From positions 1 to 8,540 of the forward strand of contig JAIUMT010000124.1 in NCBI GenBank assembly GCA_022565415.1: 8,540 nt of DNA, read 5' to 3'. This document shows, piece after piece, positions 1 through 6,701 of the stretch (position 1 is the stretch's first letter; every line of letters starts with the position of its first letter). The notes below the pieces were generated by a model that saw nothing but the letters and a program-made list of their open reading frames with translations, searched no databases and was not told the DNA's origin. The DNA is from Balneolales bacterium (GTDB lineage: Bacteria; Bacteroidota; Rhodothermia; Balneolales; HLUCCA01). The position numbers and the translations under genes were made by a program.

Positions 1-739
1 ATTTGTAATGATTCCATTGCTTATAATCTTTAATATTTAACACGCTTTTGCCATTTACCACAACTGGAATATTATTGTTTCCCAGGGCTGATAAAGCATA
101 GGCTCTATGTTTTCCTCCAACTATTAGAAACCTCCAGTCATTATTACTATTAATCAAGAAATATCCGTGTATACCCCGATCAGATTTCAAATCCTCTTGG
201 TAACCATTTATTTTTATTGAATTATATACTTTTAGAATTCTATTTTTCTCTATTATATACTTTTCAAAACTAACCGGACCATAATCAGTATGACCACCCT
301 GAAAAAGATCTAAACAATTATAACCTCCACATGTATTTTCTTCAATTGTGGTACTGTTCCTTTGTTTTAGCATGTCTTCTGGAGTAACTGTTTGCCAGGG
401 CATAACATAAGAACCAGGTGAACACATCCCATAAAGATTCTTCAATTCTATACCTAATAAGTTATTAATGCTATTCGGCTGAAACTCCTCATAATGTTTT
501 TTTAGAATATTCAAGTCTTGCTCAAGTAGACTTTTCACAAACGGATTTGTATCATTTAATTTCCAGAATATGTTGGTCACACACCTTTCTTGGGGAATTT
601 CTAATAAAAATAATTCAATCTTCATTCTTGTACTAATGCTATTGATCAGATTTATATCTACCACATGATTCCTCATATTAGTTTGTGAGGATATTAATTT
701 CCTTACAAATTGATAAATTTGTCTTGATACTACAATCAT
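1..739 (-). CDS. ParB/sulfiredoxin-like domain protein of a polysaccharide locus, C-terminus cut by the window edge
   Basis: The frame is open from an ATG at 739 to the left edge, giving 246 residues with no stop, so the 3' end lies outside the window. The N-terminal half is not recognisable. Near residues 190-228 it reads HGYFLI, RFLIVGGKHRAYAL, then ALG and IPVVV. This matches the substrate-binding motif of ParB/sulfiredoxin-fold proteins (G-x-HR-x-x-A followed by a 'IPV' strand). Other motifs that look conserved are MPW near 113 and GGHTDYGP near 148. The gene starts 6 nt after the flippase stop, so it is probably translated from the same transcript. Proteins with this fold include DNA-binding ParB, sulfiredoxin and ATP/ADP-dependent small-molecule kinases such as SbnI. 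Nothing here suggests plasmid partition. A role in modifying or phosphorylating a glycan precursor is inference only. The reading frame is secure; the function is not. Confidence 0.75.
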   Translation of the reverse strand, partial: MIVVSRQIYQFVRKLISSQTNMRNHVVDINLINSISTRMKIELFLLEIPQERCVTNIFWKLNDTNPFVKSLLEQDLNILKKHYEEFQPNSINNLLGIELKNLYGMCSPGSYVMPWQTVTPEDMLKQRNSTTIEENTCGGYNCLDLFQGGHTDYGPVSFEKYIIEKNRILKVYNSIKINGYQEDLKSDRGIHGYFLINSNNDWRFLIVGGKHRAYALSALGNNNIPVVVNGKSVLNIKDYKQWNHYK

Positions 740-745
740 GATTTA

Positions 746-2221
746 TTAATTATTCATGAATTTATTCATGAATTTTTTAAAGGGAACAATATCAATAAAA
801 CTCAACTTTCTCCCATGGTAGTAAAATAGCATTAACAAAATGTGAAAATACACTAACAAAGAAACCGCCAAAACTATGTAATCAGAATAAATAAAGCTTC
901 GTGCTGAATTTAAAACAAGAACGTATACAGTCCCCAAAAGAAATGATAATAGAATTTCAGGAAATATATTCTTTAAGAAAATTCTCCATCTTATTTTCAA
1001 AATACCTAAACCTAAATGGGTCATTAAAAAATAATTAATAACGATTGCCGTTAGAATACCAAATGCAACGCCGACTATACCCCAATAAACACCTAAATAG
1101 CTACCAATAACTGATACAATAGCATATATAAACAAATACACACCTTGCTTGTTAACATTCCCAGTTGCTTTGCTTAATTCCGCTCCAAGTTTATAACCTA
1201 ATCTAAAAAACAACCCTGCTGAAAGTATTTGCAGTGGTAAAATGGCTTCTTCCCAACCATGTCCCAACAATACAGACACTATTTCATTAGCACTTGACAC
1301 TATTACAAAAGAAAATATTATACTTACAAATAGTATCATCTTTGATCCATTGACGAAAACCATACTTAATTTTTCTTGCTGATCTTGCCTTGCTGACATT
1401 GCAGGAAACAGAGCAAGATTTAATGCGTCACCGATCATACTGGCTGGTTTAGTCATTATTGCATAAGCTCTGCTGTATACTCCAAGTGATTCGGCACCTA
1501 GATGTCTACCAATTATGATATTATCGGCTTGTAATGCAAAATAGCTCGATACTTTACCAAGCGAATATCCACCTGCAAACTGTATTAAATCAAAAAACTC
1601 TTGATTATTCCACTGTAATCCAAATGAATGTTTCTGTAATATTATATATGCAATTAATTTGAAGAAGGATTGACTTATAATTGCAATGACTAAAGCCCAA
1701 TAATCATAACCCATGTAACCTAGTACTATTCCTATCAATCCATATCCGAAAAAATACGAAACAAACTCTATAGTTACCTTCACATTTAACTTCAATTCTC
1801 GTTGCAATAAAGCTGATGATACAGTTATAATACTCTCAAACAAAAATACAATTGCTATATATTTCAAAACTAATGACAATTCATTCATGCTAAAAAAATA
1901 TGCAATTGGATTTGAAATTAGATATACTCCTAATGCAAGTATAAATCCCATCGCCAATGAAAATGTATAGCCAACTTTTACATGCTTTTCAGTTAAATAT
2001 TTTATTTGTACTAGCGCTGGCCCTATACCAATCTGTCCTACTATTTTTGCAAAACCAACTACCACTAATGCTGATTGTATAATACCAAAGCTCTCAGCAT
2101 TGATTAAACGAGCTAGTACTGCTAGTACTCCAATCTGTACAAAAGTAGTTAGTACTTTCCCTCCAACAGACCAGAAGAAACCTTTAAATGTTCTAACAGT
2201 TAATGATTCTTTATTTGACAA
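746..2221 (-). CDS. wzx: Wzx-type polysaccharide repeat-unit flippase (MOP superfamily, WzxC/TuaB-like)
   Basis: A 491-residue, very hydrophobic protein with the length and pattern of repeated membrane helices expected of MOP-superfamily flippases. These move undecaprenyl-diphosphate-linked oligosaccharide units across the inner membrane. Supporting motifs are the N-terminal KGFFWSVGGKV and LARLI..ESFGIIQ, then QADNIIIGRHLGAESLGVYS near residues 232-251, followed by RAY, a proline (KPASM) and LFPAMSA, as in the WzxC/AmsL/TuaB group. The start codon is TTG at 2221-2219. The frame is closed upstream by the TAG of the preceding acyltransferase gene, only 9 nt away, and the next in-frame methionine is about 90 residues in, which would remove the first helices. 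No Shine-Dalgarno site is visible, so translation is probably coupled to the gene before it. GC is about one third, typical of glycan cassette genes. The flippase assignment is firm; the exact substrate cannot be read from sequence. Confidence 0.92.
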   Translation of the reverse strand: MSNKESLTVRTFKGFFWSVGGKVLTTFVQIGVLAVLARLINAESFGIIQSALVVVGFAKIVGQIGIGPALVQIKYLTEKHVKVGYTFSLAMGFILALGVYLISNPIAYFFSMNELSLVLKYIAIVFLFESIITVSSALLQRELKLNVKVTIEFVSYFFGYGLIGIVLGYMGYDYWALVIAIISQSFFKLIAYIILQKHSFGLQWNNQEFFDLIQFAGGYSLGKVSSYFALQADNIIIGRHLGAESLGVYSRAYAIMTKPASMIGDALNLALFPAMSARQDQQEKLSMVFVNGSKMILFVSIIFSFVIVSSANEIVSVLLGHGWEEAILPLQILSAGLFFRLGYKLGAELSKATGNVNKQGVYLFIYAIVSVIGSYLGVYWGIVGVAFGILTAIVINYFLMTHLGLGILKIRWRIFLKNIFPEILLSFLLGTVYVLVLNSARSFIYSDYIVLAVSLLVYFHILLMLFYYHGRKLSFIDIVPFKKFMNKFMNN

Positions 2222-2230
2222 CTGTTTATA

Positions 2231-2839
2231 CTAAAGGGATTTAATTAGTTTCGCTGGGATTCCACCATATACACTTGATTCTTGTATATCTTTTGTCACA
2301 ACAGCATTAGCCCCTACAACACAATAATCACCAATTCGTACACCTTTGTTTACTTGTACTCTAACTCCCAACCAAACTCCTTTTCCAATTAGAATTTGTT
2401 TATTCTCGAATTCATATACAGATACTGGTTTTTGGAGATCATATACATGATTATGATCCAAAATATTACAGTAAGGGGCAATTAAAGTATCATCACCAAT
2501 TTCAATTTTCTCGTTAGAACTAATTCTAGTGCCTTTGTTTATATGTACATTATTACCTATCAACAATGTCGCATTTGCCTTAACATTAATATATACATCT
2601 TCACCAATTACTACATTATTCCCTATTATTACTTTAGAGGTGTCTCTGACAGATATTTTAGTATTTTTCCCTATCCTAAGTTGACTACCCAATCTACAAC
2701 CACTAATTTCTAAGTTCAAATACACTAAATATGATCTTAATTTTGACTCAAATAGTACTAAGTACCTATTCTTGAAAACCCATATAGGATACACCAAATA
2801 AGAGACTAACTTTATTATATTGTTTAATAAAAGCATCAT
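2231..2839 (-). CDS. Hexapeptide-repeat (left-handed beta-helix) acyltransferase, probable sugar O-acetyltransferase
   Basis: A 202-residue protein. After a short hydrophobic N-terminus (residues 1-30), the chain from about 50 to 185 is made of hexapeptide repeats: RIGKNTKI, VIIGNNVVIGEDV, LLIGNNVHI, IEIGDD, ILIGKGVWLG, VRIGDYCVVGANAVVTKDI. It ends with the usual YGGIPAKLI. The loop ILDHNHVYD near 126-134 carries the histidine expected to act as base in acetyl transfer. This architecture is that of acetyl-CoA-dependent O-acetyltransferases (WcaF/CapG/NodL-like), which decorate sugars of capsule or O-antigen units in the cytoplasm. Two ATG codons lie in tandem at 2839-2834; the first is used here. 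It is the first gene after a 348-nt non-coding gap and sits in the same frame as the flippase, separated by TAG. GC falls to about 25-30%. An N-acetyltransferase acting on an amino sugar is the main alternative. Confidence 0.9.
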   Translation of the reverse strand: MMLLLNNIIKLVSYLVYPIWVFKNRYLVLFESKLRSYLVYLNLEISGCRLGSQLRIGKNTKISVRDTSKVIIGNNVVIGEDVYINVKANATLLIGNNVHINKGTRISSNEKIEIGDDTLIAPYCNILDHNHVYDLQKPVSVYEFENKQILIGKGVWLGVRVQVNKGVRIGDYCVVGANAVVTKDIQESSVYGGIPAKLIKSL

Positions 2840-2904
2840 ATAATTATGTTTCCATTCTATGTATTTATTCCTTTAACTCAATGCTTAAACTACCACTAAT
2901 GTGA

Positions 2905-2921
2905 TGAATGAAATGCATTCA
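2905..2921. repeat. Short inverted repeat (6-bp arms, 5-nt loop)
   Basis: The arms TGAATG (2905-2910) and CATTCA (2916-2921) are perfect complements. An imperfect dyad follows at once: CTAG at 2924-2927 and CTAG at 2939-2942, with CAT/ATG inside and a 2-nt bulge. Both lie 63-98 nt upstream of the acyltransferase ATG, a suitable place for a regulator or mRNA structure. Repeats this short are common by chance in AT-rich DNA. Confidence 0.35.
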
Positions 2922-2987
2922 AACTAGCATGTAATGCACTAGAACTCTATACTATTGTCCACATTATGTTAAATATACCGGCTTTAT

Positions 2988-3012
2988 CTCTATTTTAGTT
3001 AGACAAATAGAG
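2988..3012. repeat. Perfect 8-bp inverted repeat with 9-nt loop in the gap before the acyltransferase gene
   Basis: The arms CTCTATTT (2988-2995) and AAATAGAG (3005-3012) are exact complements around a 9-nt loop. It has no following T-tract on either strand, so an intrinsic terminator is unlikely. It overlaps the -7-like element of the candidate promoter at 3004-3035, so an operator dyad is the more natural reading. Confidence 0.45.
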
Positions 3013-3035
3013 TTGAGTATTTGACATCTAGCCAA
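3004..3035 (-). promoter_or_regulatory. Weak candidate Bacteroidota-type promoter for the acyltransferase-flippase part
   Basis: On the minus strand a TTG (3035-3033) is followed after 21 nt by TCTATTTG (3011-3004). That is one mismatch from the Bacteroidota -7 consensus TAnnTTTG, at near-usual spacing from the -33 TTG. It would start a transcript about 150 nt before the acyltransferase ATG. Such short motifs occur by chance, so this is only a suggestion supported by its place in an otherwise unexplained gap. Confidence 0.2.
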
Positions 3036-3187
3036 TCACCCTACAACTACTTGGGTAATGCTTTAGTTATATACAATTGATGTGATTTGTAAATATTGCT
3101 TGCAACTTGGATAGTGATTTTATAGTTCTATTTATGCAGACGAAACTAATTTTTATTTATTTTATTTTTTCTATTATTGAAGAGTAA

Positions 3188-3718
3188 TTATAAATCACGT
3201 ATAGATCTGTATAGGAGAAGTGTATTTAATACTGTAGCTATAACAGGTGAATATGCTCGAACATAATCTAAGAAATTTGGCTTTCTCCTCACTCTTATTA
3301 CCACCGTATCAAAATTCTGCATTCGTTTACTAAAAAATTCCGCCCCTACTGATCCATCCATTTGCTGAATAATTTGTAAGCTTTCGCCAGTATCTCGGTT
3401 CGATATATTTACTTCAATAAAAATTTCACTCCAGTCTAGGTCAGTTTCTTGTGTACGTAAATTTATTGGTCCTCGAGCATACGCAAGCATTTGTGCTAGC
3501 GTAATACCTCTAGGAACTAAATATGTACCTGGCAATTGTATGTCTCCCCAAACTAATACAGTATCGGCAACCTGTGTCGATTCAGCCACGCGATAGTGTG
3601 CTTCACCTAATCTAAAATTTTGACTTTGATATATATTACTTTGCGAATAAACTAATGTCGGTAAAGAAACAATAAGCAATGCAAAATATAAACACTTTAT
3701 TAAATTTAATTTACTCAT
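3188..3718 (-). CDS. Small exported SLBB-domain protein (Wza-related, lacking the polysaccharide-export domain)
   Basis: The chosen start is the ATG at 3718, giving 176 residues. It opens with a typical signal peptide: MSKLNLIKC, a hydrophobic core, then VYS before a probable cleavage near residue 25. The frame runs further upstream to 3796, but that extension lies wholly inside wzc and precedes the signal peptide. The start overlaps the wzc stop as ATGAGTAA, a sign of translational coupling. Residues about 53-82 (VLVWGDIQLPGTYLVP, then a GITLAQML segment) form an SLBB beta-grasp domain, as in Wza-family outer-membrane exporters. Residues about 137-147 (DTVVIRVRRKP) resemble the strand that closes such domains. 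A hydrophobic stretch near 155-170 could anchor the C-terminus. The Poly_export (PES) domain that normally precedes SLBB is absent. It probably works in the periplasm as an accessory to Wzc-dependent export, with a full Wza encoded elsewhere. Confidence 0.8.
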   Translation of the reverse strand: MSKLNLIKCLYFALLIVSLPTLVYSQSNIYQSQNFRLGEAHYRVAESTQVADTVLVWGDIQLPGTYLVPRGITLAQMLAYARGPINLRTQETDLDWSEIFIEVNISNRDTGESLQIIQQMDGSVGAEFFSKRMQNFDTVVIRVRRKPNFLDYVRAYSPVIATVLNTLLLYRSIRDL

Positions 3719-6098
3719 GGTATTTATCATAACTTTCATATGCATATTTGTAGTAGTAACTAGAATAGTAGTATCCTGTTGACTGCTTTGGGTCAAATGC
3801 AGTCATGACTGTTCCAATTACATTTGCTTTGACTTTGTTTAAATTATCAATTGTTAAATCTAACTCTGGTGACTTCGTCTGATTAAATCTTACGGCAACA
3901 ATAACACCGTCTGATTCCTGAATTAGTGGTGCAGCATCAGATATTATACCATATGGTGGGGAATCAATGATTACATGATCGTAAGTTTGCTTTAATTCAC
4001 GAATCATCGCTCTTAATTTATCGCTCCTCGTAACTTCAGCTGGGTTCGGTGGCCGTTTACCAGCTGTTAAAATATCTACATTGGTTACTAACGACTTGTT
4101 AATCACAGATTCGAAATTAACATTATTAAAAATAACATCCATTGAGCCTGGCTCTTGTAATACACCAAAAGCACTATGAACACGAGGACGCCTAAAGTCA
4201 CAATCTACAATTACCACCTTTTTACCAGACTCTGCAAGTGCAATTGCCAAGTTCGTTGAAACTGTAGTTTTGCCTTCTCCCTTGTTGGCACTTGTTACAA
4301 TAATAGTCTTTAGTGGATTGTCTGGTTGTGAGTATACCACGTTACTTTGTAGTCTTCTATAGGATTCTGATATTGGAGATATTGAATCCAACACCATAAT
4401 CAATCCAGTAGAAACTGTATTCCCACGAATTGTAACATATTCATCTCCGTTGAAATTCTCTTTAACATGTTTGGTGGTATCAGGAATAATAGCCAACATT
4501 GGAAATCCTTTTTTAAGTAGCTTCTCAATGCTTGATATCTCGACCTTTAGAACCTCTCGAATCGATACAAAACCAACAGAAATAAAACCACCCAGTACTA
4601 AACCTAAAAGCAATAGTATTAGCTTTCTCGGAGCTACAGGATTCTCAGGCAAAAACGACATATCTACCACTCTAGCTAGTCCACTTTGAGTTTGTTCCCA
4701 AAGTGCAGTTTCAGCTGCTTGCTCTGAGATTAGCAAGAATAAGGTCTCGCTAATCTGCAAACTACGCTGAAATCGAGCCATTTCAATCATGTTATCTGGT
4801 AAATCATTAAAGAAGGTCTGATATTCACCAATTCGTTTGGTTAACAAGTCAAACTGTGCTTCATACTGTTGTTTATCAATTTGCAGCGCAATTACTCTGT
4901 TTCTCAAATCTACGTATCGTGTTGATACATTACCTTCGCCTGAACCGAAAAAAGCTATCCCCGAATCACTATTAATTAACTCATTCGTCAACAGTGCAAT
5001 TTCTGATTGAATACCGGCAATCTGTCTGTTTACATCAACAATACCCGGATCATTCGGGTTATCACGTAGTTCTGGGTTTCTTGCTAAAAGTAGTGTTCGT
5101 TGCGTTTCCCGCTCTGCTAAAAATATCTGCAATTGGTTTATACGTGGAGCAAGTGATGAAGTAAGCTGTTGAGCCAAACCTGGGGTTACTCTGTCAAGCT
5201 CTGCTACACTTGCATCTAAAGCTGAGGTTGCCGCCACTAATTGAATCTGAATGGATTGTTGTTCTGCTTCTAATGTTGCCAAAGTACGAATGATTTCCTC
5301 TGCTTGTGCATCCAATTTGACAAGTCTATTTTCATTCATAAAATCACGTAATTGTTCTTCGGATTGCATGAGCTGTGCATCCACTTTCACCAATTCATCT
5401 TGTAGAAACTCAATCGCATTACGTGCCTGACTACGGTTAATCCGAGTGGAAACATCAGAGTAAGTATCAATTGCTAAATCTACCACACGTGCAGCTTCGT
5501 AAGGTGATGGGCTTCTGTAGGAAATTCTGAGCAAATTAGACGCCCTATCCATTCTGTTGAATGTGATATTACCATACAATCTACTGAATACTGTCGGAAG
5601 GTCTACTATCGTTGAATCTTCTGGATAATCTGTCCATATCACAGGATACAAACTCCCATCTGGTTGATAACGTTCATCGTACAGGCGCTGTGCTAATTCT
5701 GTGGTGAATGTCCGGGACTGCAATACATGAATTTCGTTTTCAATAGTGCTACCCATCCCGATACCGTAGTTGGATACGAGGAGGTTACTCAAATCCGATC
5801 CGGCCATGGAGTAGCGCATCCCCGCCTCAGAAATCTGAAGCGTTCCGTTGCTTTCGTAAATTGGGATTTGGGCCTGGGCATAGAAGTATGCTCCGATTCC
5901 ACCTAGTAGGGTCACGGCGATGATGATCCATTTATTGTGCCAAAACAGACCAATGATATTCTTGAGATCGATTTCGTCGTCGTCGTTGTTTCCCGCATTC
6001 TGAAATCCCGTACCGTTGTACTGGTTTCCGATTTGCTCGCCCCGGTAGTGACCGTTGTTGGGCCCGGAAAAGGGTTTGTGATTTTCTTGATCGGACAT
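3711..6098 (-). CDS. wzc: Wzc-type polysaccharide co-polymerase and autophosphorylating tyrosine kinase (BY-kinase)
   Basis: A 795-residue inner-membrane protein that controls chain length and export. An Asn/Gly-rich cytoplasmic tail (residues 9-38) ends in an acidic patch (DDDDEIDL). Membrane helix 1 is at about 55-75 and starts the Wzz domain. The periplasmic part to about 490 has coiled-coil-like stretches near 225-300 and 395-425. Helix 2 is at about 491-512 after the VAPRK junction. The kinase domain follows: ESYRRLQSN near 578, Walker A SANKGEGKTT (603-612), Walker A' VVIVDCDFRRPR (628-639), RPPNPAEV (682-689) and Walker B HVIIDSPP (708-715). The C-terminus is a tyrosine cluster, 10 Tyr within residues 776-793, the usual autophosphorylation site. 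The ATG at 6098 follows an 89-nt gap holding an inverted repeat. The oligomerisation motif EX2RX2R reads EX2RX2Q here. GC falls from about 50% at the N-terminus to about 38% at the C-terminus. Confidence 0.95.
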   Translation of the reverse strand: MSDQENHKPFSGPNNGHYRGEQIGNQYNGTGFQNAGNNDDDEIDLKNIIGLFWHNKWIIIAVTLLGGIGAYFYAQAQIPIYESNGTLQISEAGMRYSMAGSDLSNLLVSNYGIGMGSTIENEIHVLQSRTFTTELAQRLYDERYQPDGSLYPVIWTDYPEDSTIVDLPTVFSRLYGNITFNRMDRASNLLRISYRSPSPYEAARVVDLAIDTYSDVSTRINRSQARNAIEFLQDELVKVDAQLMQSEEQLRDFMNENRLVKLDAQAEEIIRTLATLEAEQQSIQIQLVAATSALDASVAELDRVTPGLAQQLTSSLAPRINQLQIFLAERETQRTLLLARNPELRDNPNDPGIVDVNRQIAGIQSEIALLTNELINSDSGIAFFGSGEGNVSTRYVDLRNRVIALQIDKQQYEAQFDLLTKRIGEYQTFFNDLPDNMIEMARFQRSLQISETLFLLISEQAAETALWEQTQSGLARVVDMSFLPENPVAPRKLILLLLGLVLGGFISVGFVSIREVLKVEISSIEKLLKKGFPMLAIIPDTTKHVKENFNGDEYVTIRGNTVSTGLIMVLDSISPISESYRRLQSNVVYSQPDNPLKTIIVTSANKGEGKTTVSTNLAIALAESGKKVVIVDCDFRRPRVHSAFGVLQEPGSMDVIFNNVNFESVINKSLVTNVDILTAGKRPPNPAEVTRSDKLRAMIRELKQTYDHVIIDSPPYGIISDAAPLIQESDGVIVAVRFNQTKSPELDLTIDNLNKVKANVIGTVMTAFDPKQSTGYYYSSYYYKYAYESYDKYHE

Positions 6099-6117
6099 GT
6101 ATACTTCGTTTGTTCAA

Positions 6118-6163
6118 CTCTGGTGATGGGTCGATAAGATACTGCGTTTTTATCTGACCAGAG
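6118..6163 (-). promoter_or_regulatory. Two-tier inverted repeat in the leader between the NusG-like gene and wzc
   Basis: Perfect outer arms CTCTGGT (6118-6124) and ACCAGAG (6157-6163) enclose inner arms GATAA (6133-6137) and TTATC (6150-6154) with a 12-nt loop. This gives a long hairpin with an asymmetric internal loop in the minus-strand RNA, 20 nt before the wzc ATG. No T-run follows, so it is not a typical terminator. NusG paralogues act through hairpins (ops DNA for RfaH, an RNA hairpin for LoaP), so a regulatory role is plausible but unproven. Confidence 0.4.
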
Positions 6164-6187
6164 GCATGTTTGTGGTGTAAGGTGTTG

Positions 6188-6700
6188 TTAGCCTGCTAGT
6201 TTCTCGAGTTTGGCCGTGTTGAGCGTGACGTGTATTTCGGTGCCCAGGGCTTCGATGCGTAATATTGCGTGGTTGCCGTTTTTGAGATCGATCAGTTCGG
6301 CGGCCCGGCCTGATAGCGGTCCGTCGTTGATTTTGACTTTCTCGCCGGGTTCGAAATGCCGGAGTTCTACGGTTTGGGCGTCTTCCATCAGCATTTGGAT
6401 GGCTTCAATTTCTTCGCTGCGAATGCAGGCTGGTTTTCCGATGTACATCACGGTGTAGGAAATGCTGGGGTCTTCGAGAACCTGAATGCGTTCGCGTTCG
6501 TCAACTTTGGCGAATACGTAGCCGTTGAACAGGGGTTTGGTGACTTTTTTCCAGCGGTCGGACCATTTTACCTTGGCTTTGAATGTCGGGCAGTAGGTTT
6601 CGATGTTTTGGTCTGCCAAACGGGCTGATGCCTTGATTTCGTGGCGGGGTTTTGTGTAGAACGCCCTCCATACTTTGATATCATCTGCTGGTTTCATCAT
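6188..6700 (-). CDS. Specialised NusG paralogue (UpxY/RfaH/LoaP-like transcription antiterminator)
   Basis: A 170-residue protein with the two-domain NusG layout. The NGN domain occupies about residues 8-107: WRAFYTKPRHEIK, then ETYCP, KWSDRWKKVTKPLFNGYVFAKV. The C-terminal KOW domain begins near 119 (KVKINDGPLSGRAAEL). In this family the NGN domain holds RNA polymerase and suppresses pausing and termination on one target operon, while the KOW domain may recruit NusE/ribosome or oppose Rho. Core NusG is excluded because the gene is not beside secE or ribosomal-protein genes and sits at the head of a polysaccharide operon, as UpxY genes do. Two ATG codons lie in tandem (6700-6695). The first begins 1 nt after the TGA of the winged-helix gene (TGATATGATG), so translation of the pair is almost certainly coupled. 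GC is about 50%, higher than the glycan genes it would serve. Confidence 0.92.
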   Translation of the reverse strand: MMKPADDIKVWRAFYTKPRHEIKASARLADQNIETYCPTFKAKVKWSDRWKKVTKPLFNGYVFAKVDERERIQVLEDPSISYTVMYIGKPACIRSEEIEAIQMLMEDAQTVELRHFEPGEKVKINDGPLSGRAAELIDLKNGNHAILRIEALGTEIHVTLNTAKLEKLAG

Positions 6701-6701
6701 A

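Larger units (their letters stand above)
2840..3187. other. 348-nt AT-rich intergenic gap with three dyads, inside the polysaccharide operon
   Basis: No reading frame of credible length is seen on either strand. The gap separates the export genes (wzc, SLBB) from the glycan-modifying genes, while most other neighbours are separated by under 10 nt. It holds three inverted repeats (2905-2921, 2924-2942 and 2988-3012) and a weak Bacteroidota-type promoter candidate on the minus strand. None of the dyads is followed by a T-run in either direction, so no classic intrinsic terminator is supported. The likeliest roles are an internal promoter/operator region or the scar of a cassette junction. Confidence 0.6.

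Noticed and set aside
2988..3012. Intrinsic terminator at the 8-bp inverted repeat
   Set aside because: The stem is AT-rich and no T-run follows on either strand.
3719..3796. 26-residue upstream extension of the SLBB protein to an ATG at 3796
   Set aside because: It lies entirely inside the tyrosine-rich end of wzc, puts residues before a clear signal peptide, and the ATG at 3718 overlaps the wzc stop in the usual coupled way.
5932..6137. Overlapping frames on both strands across the start of wzc
   Set aside because: They are low-complexity shadows of the wzc N-terminal coding sequence with no recognisable domains, and the wzc frame is unambiguous.
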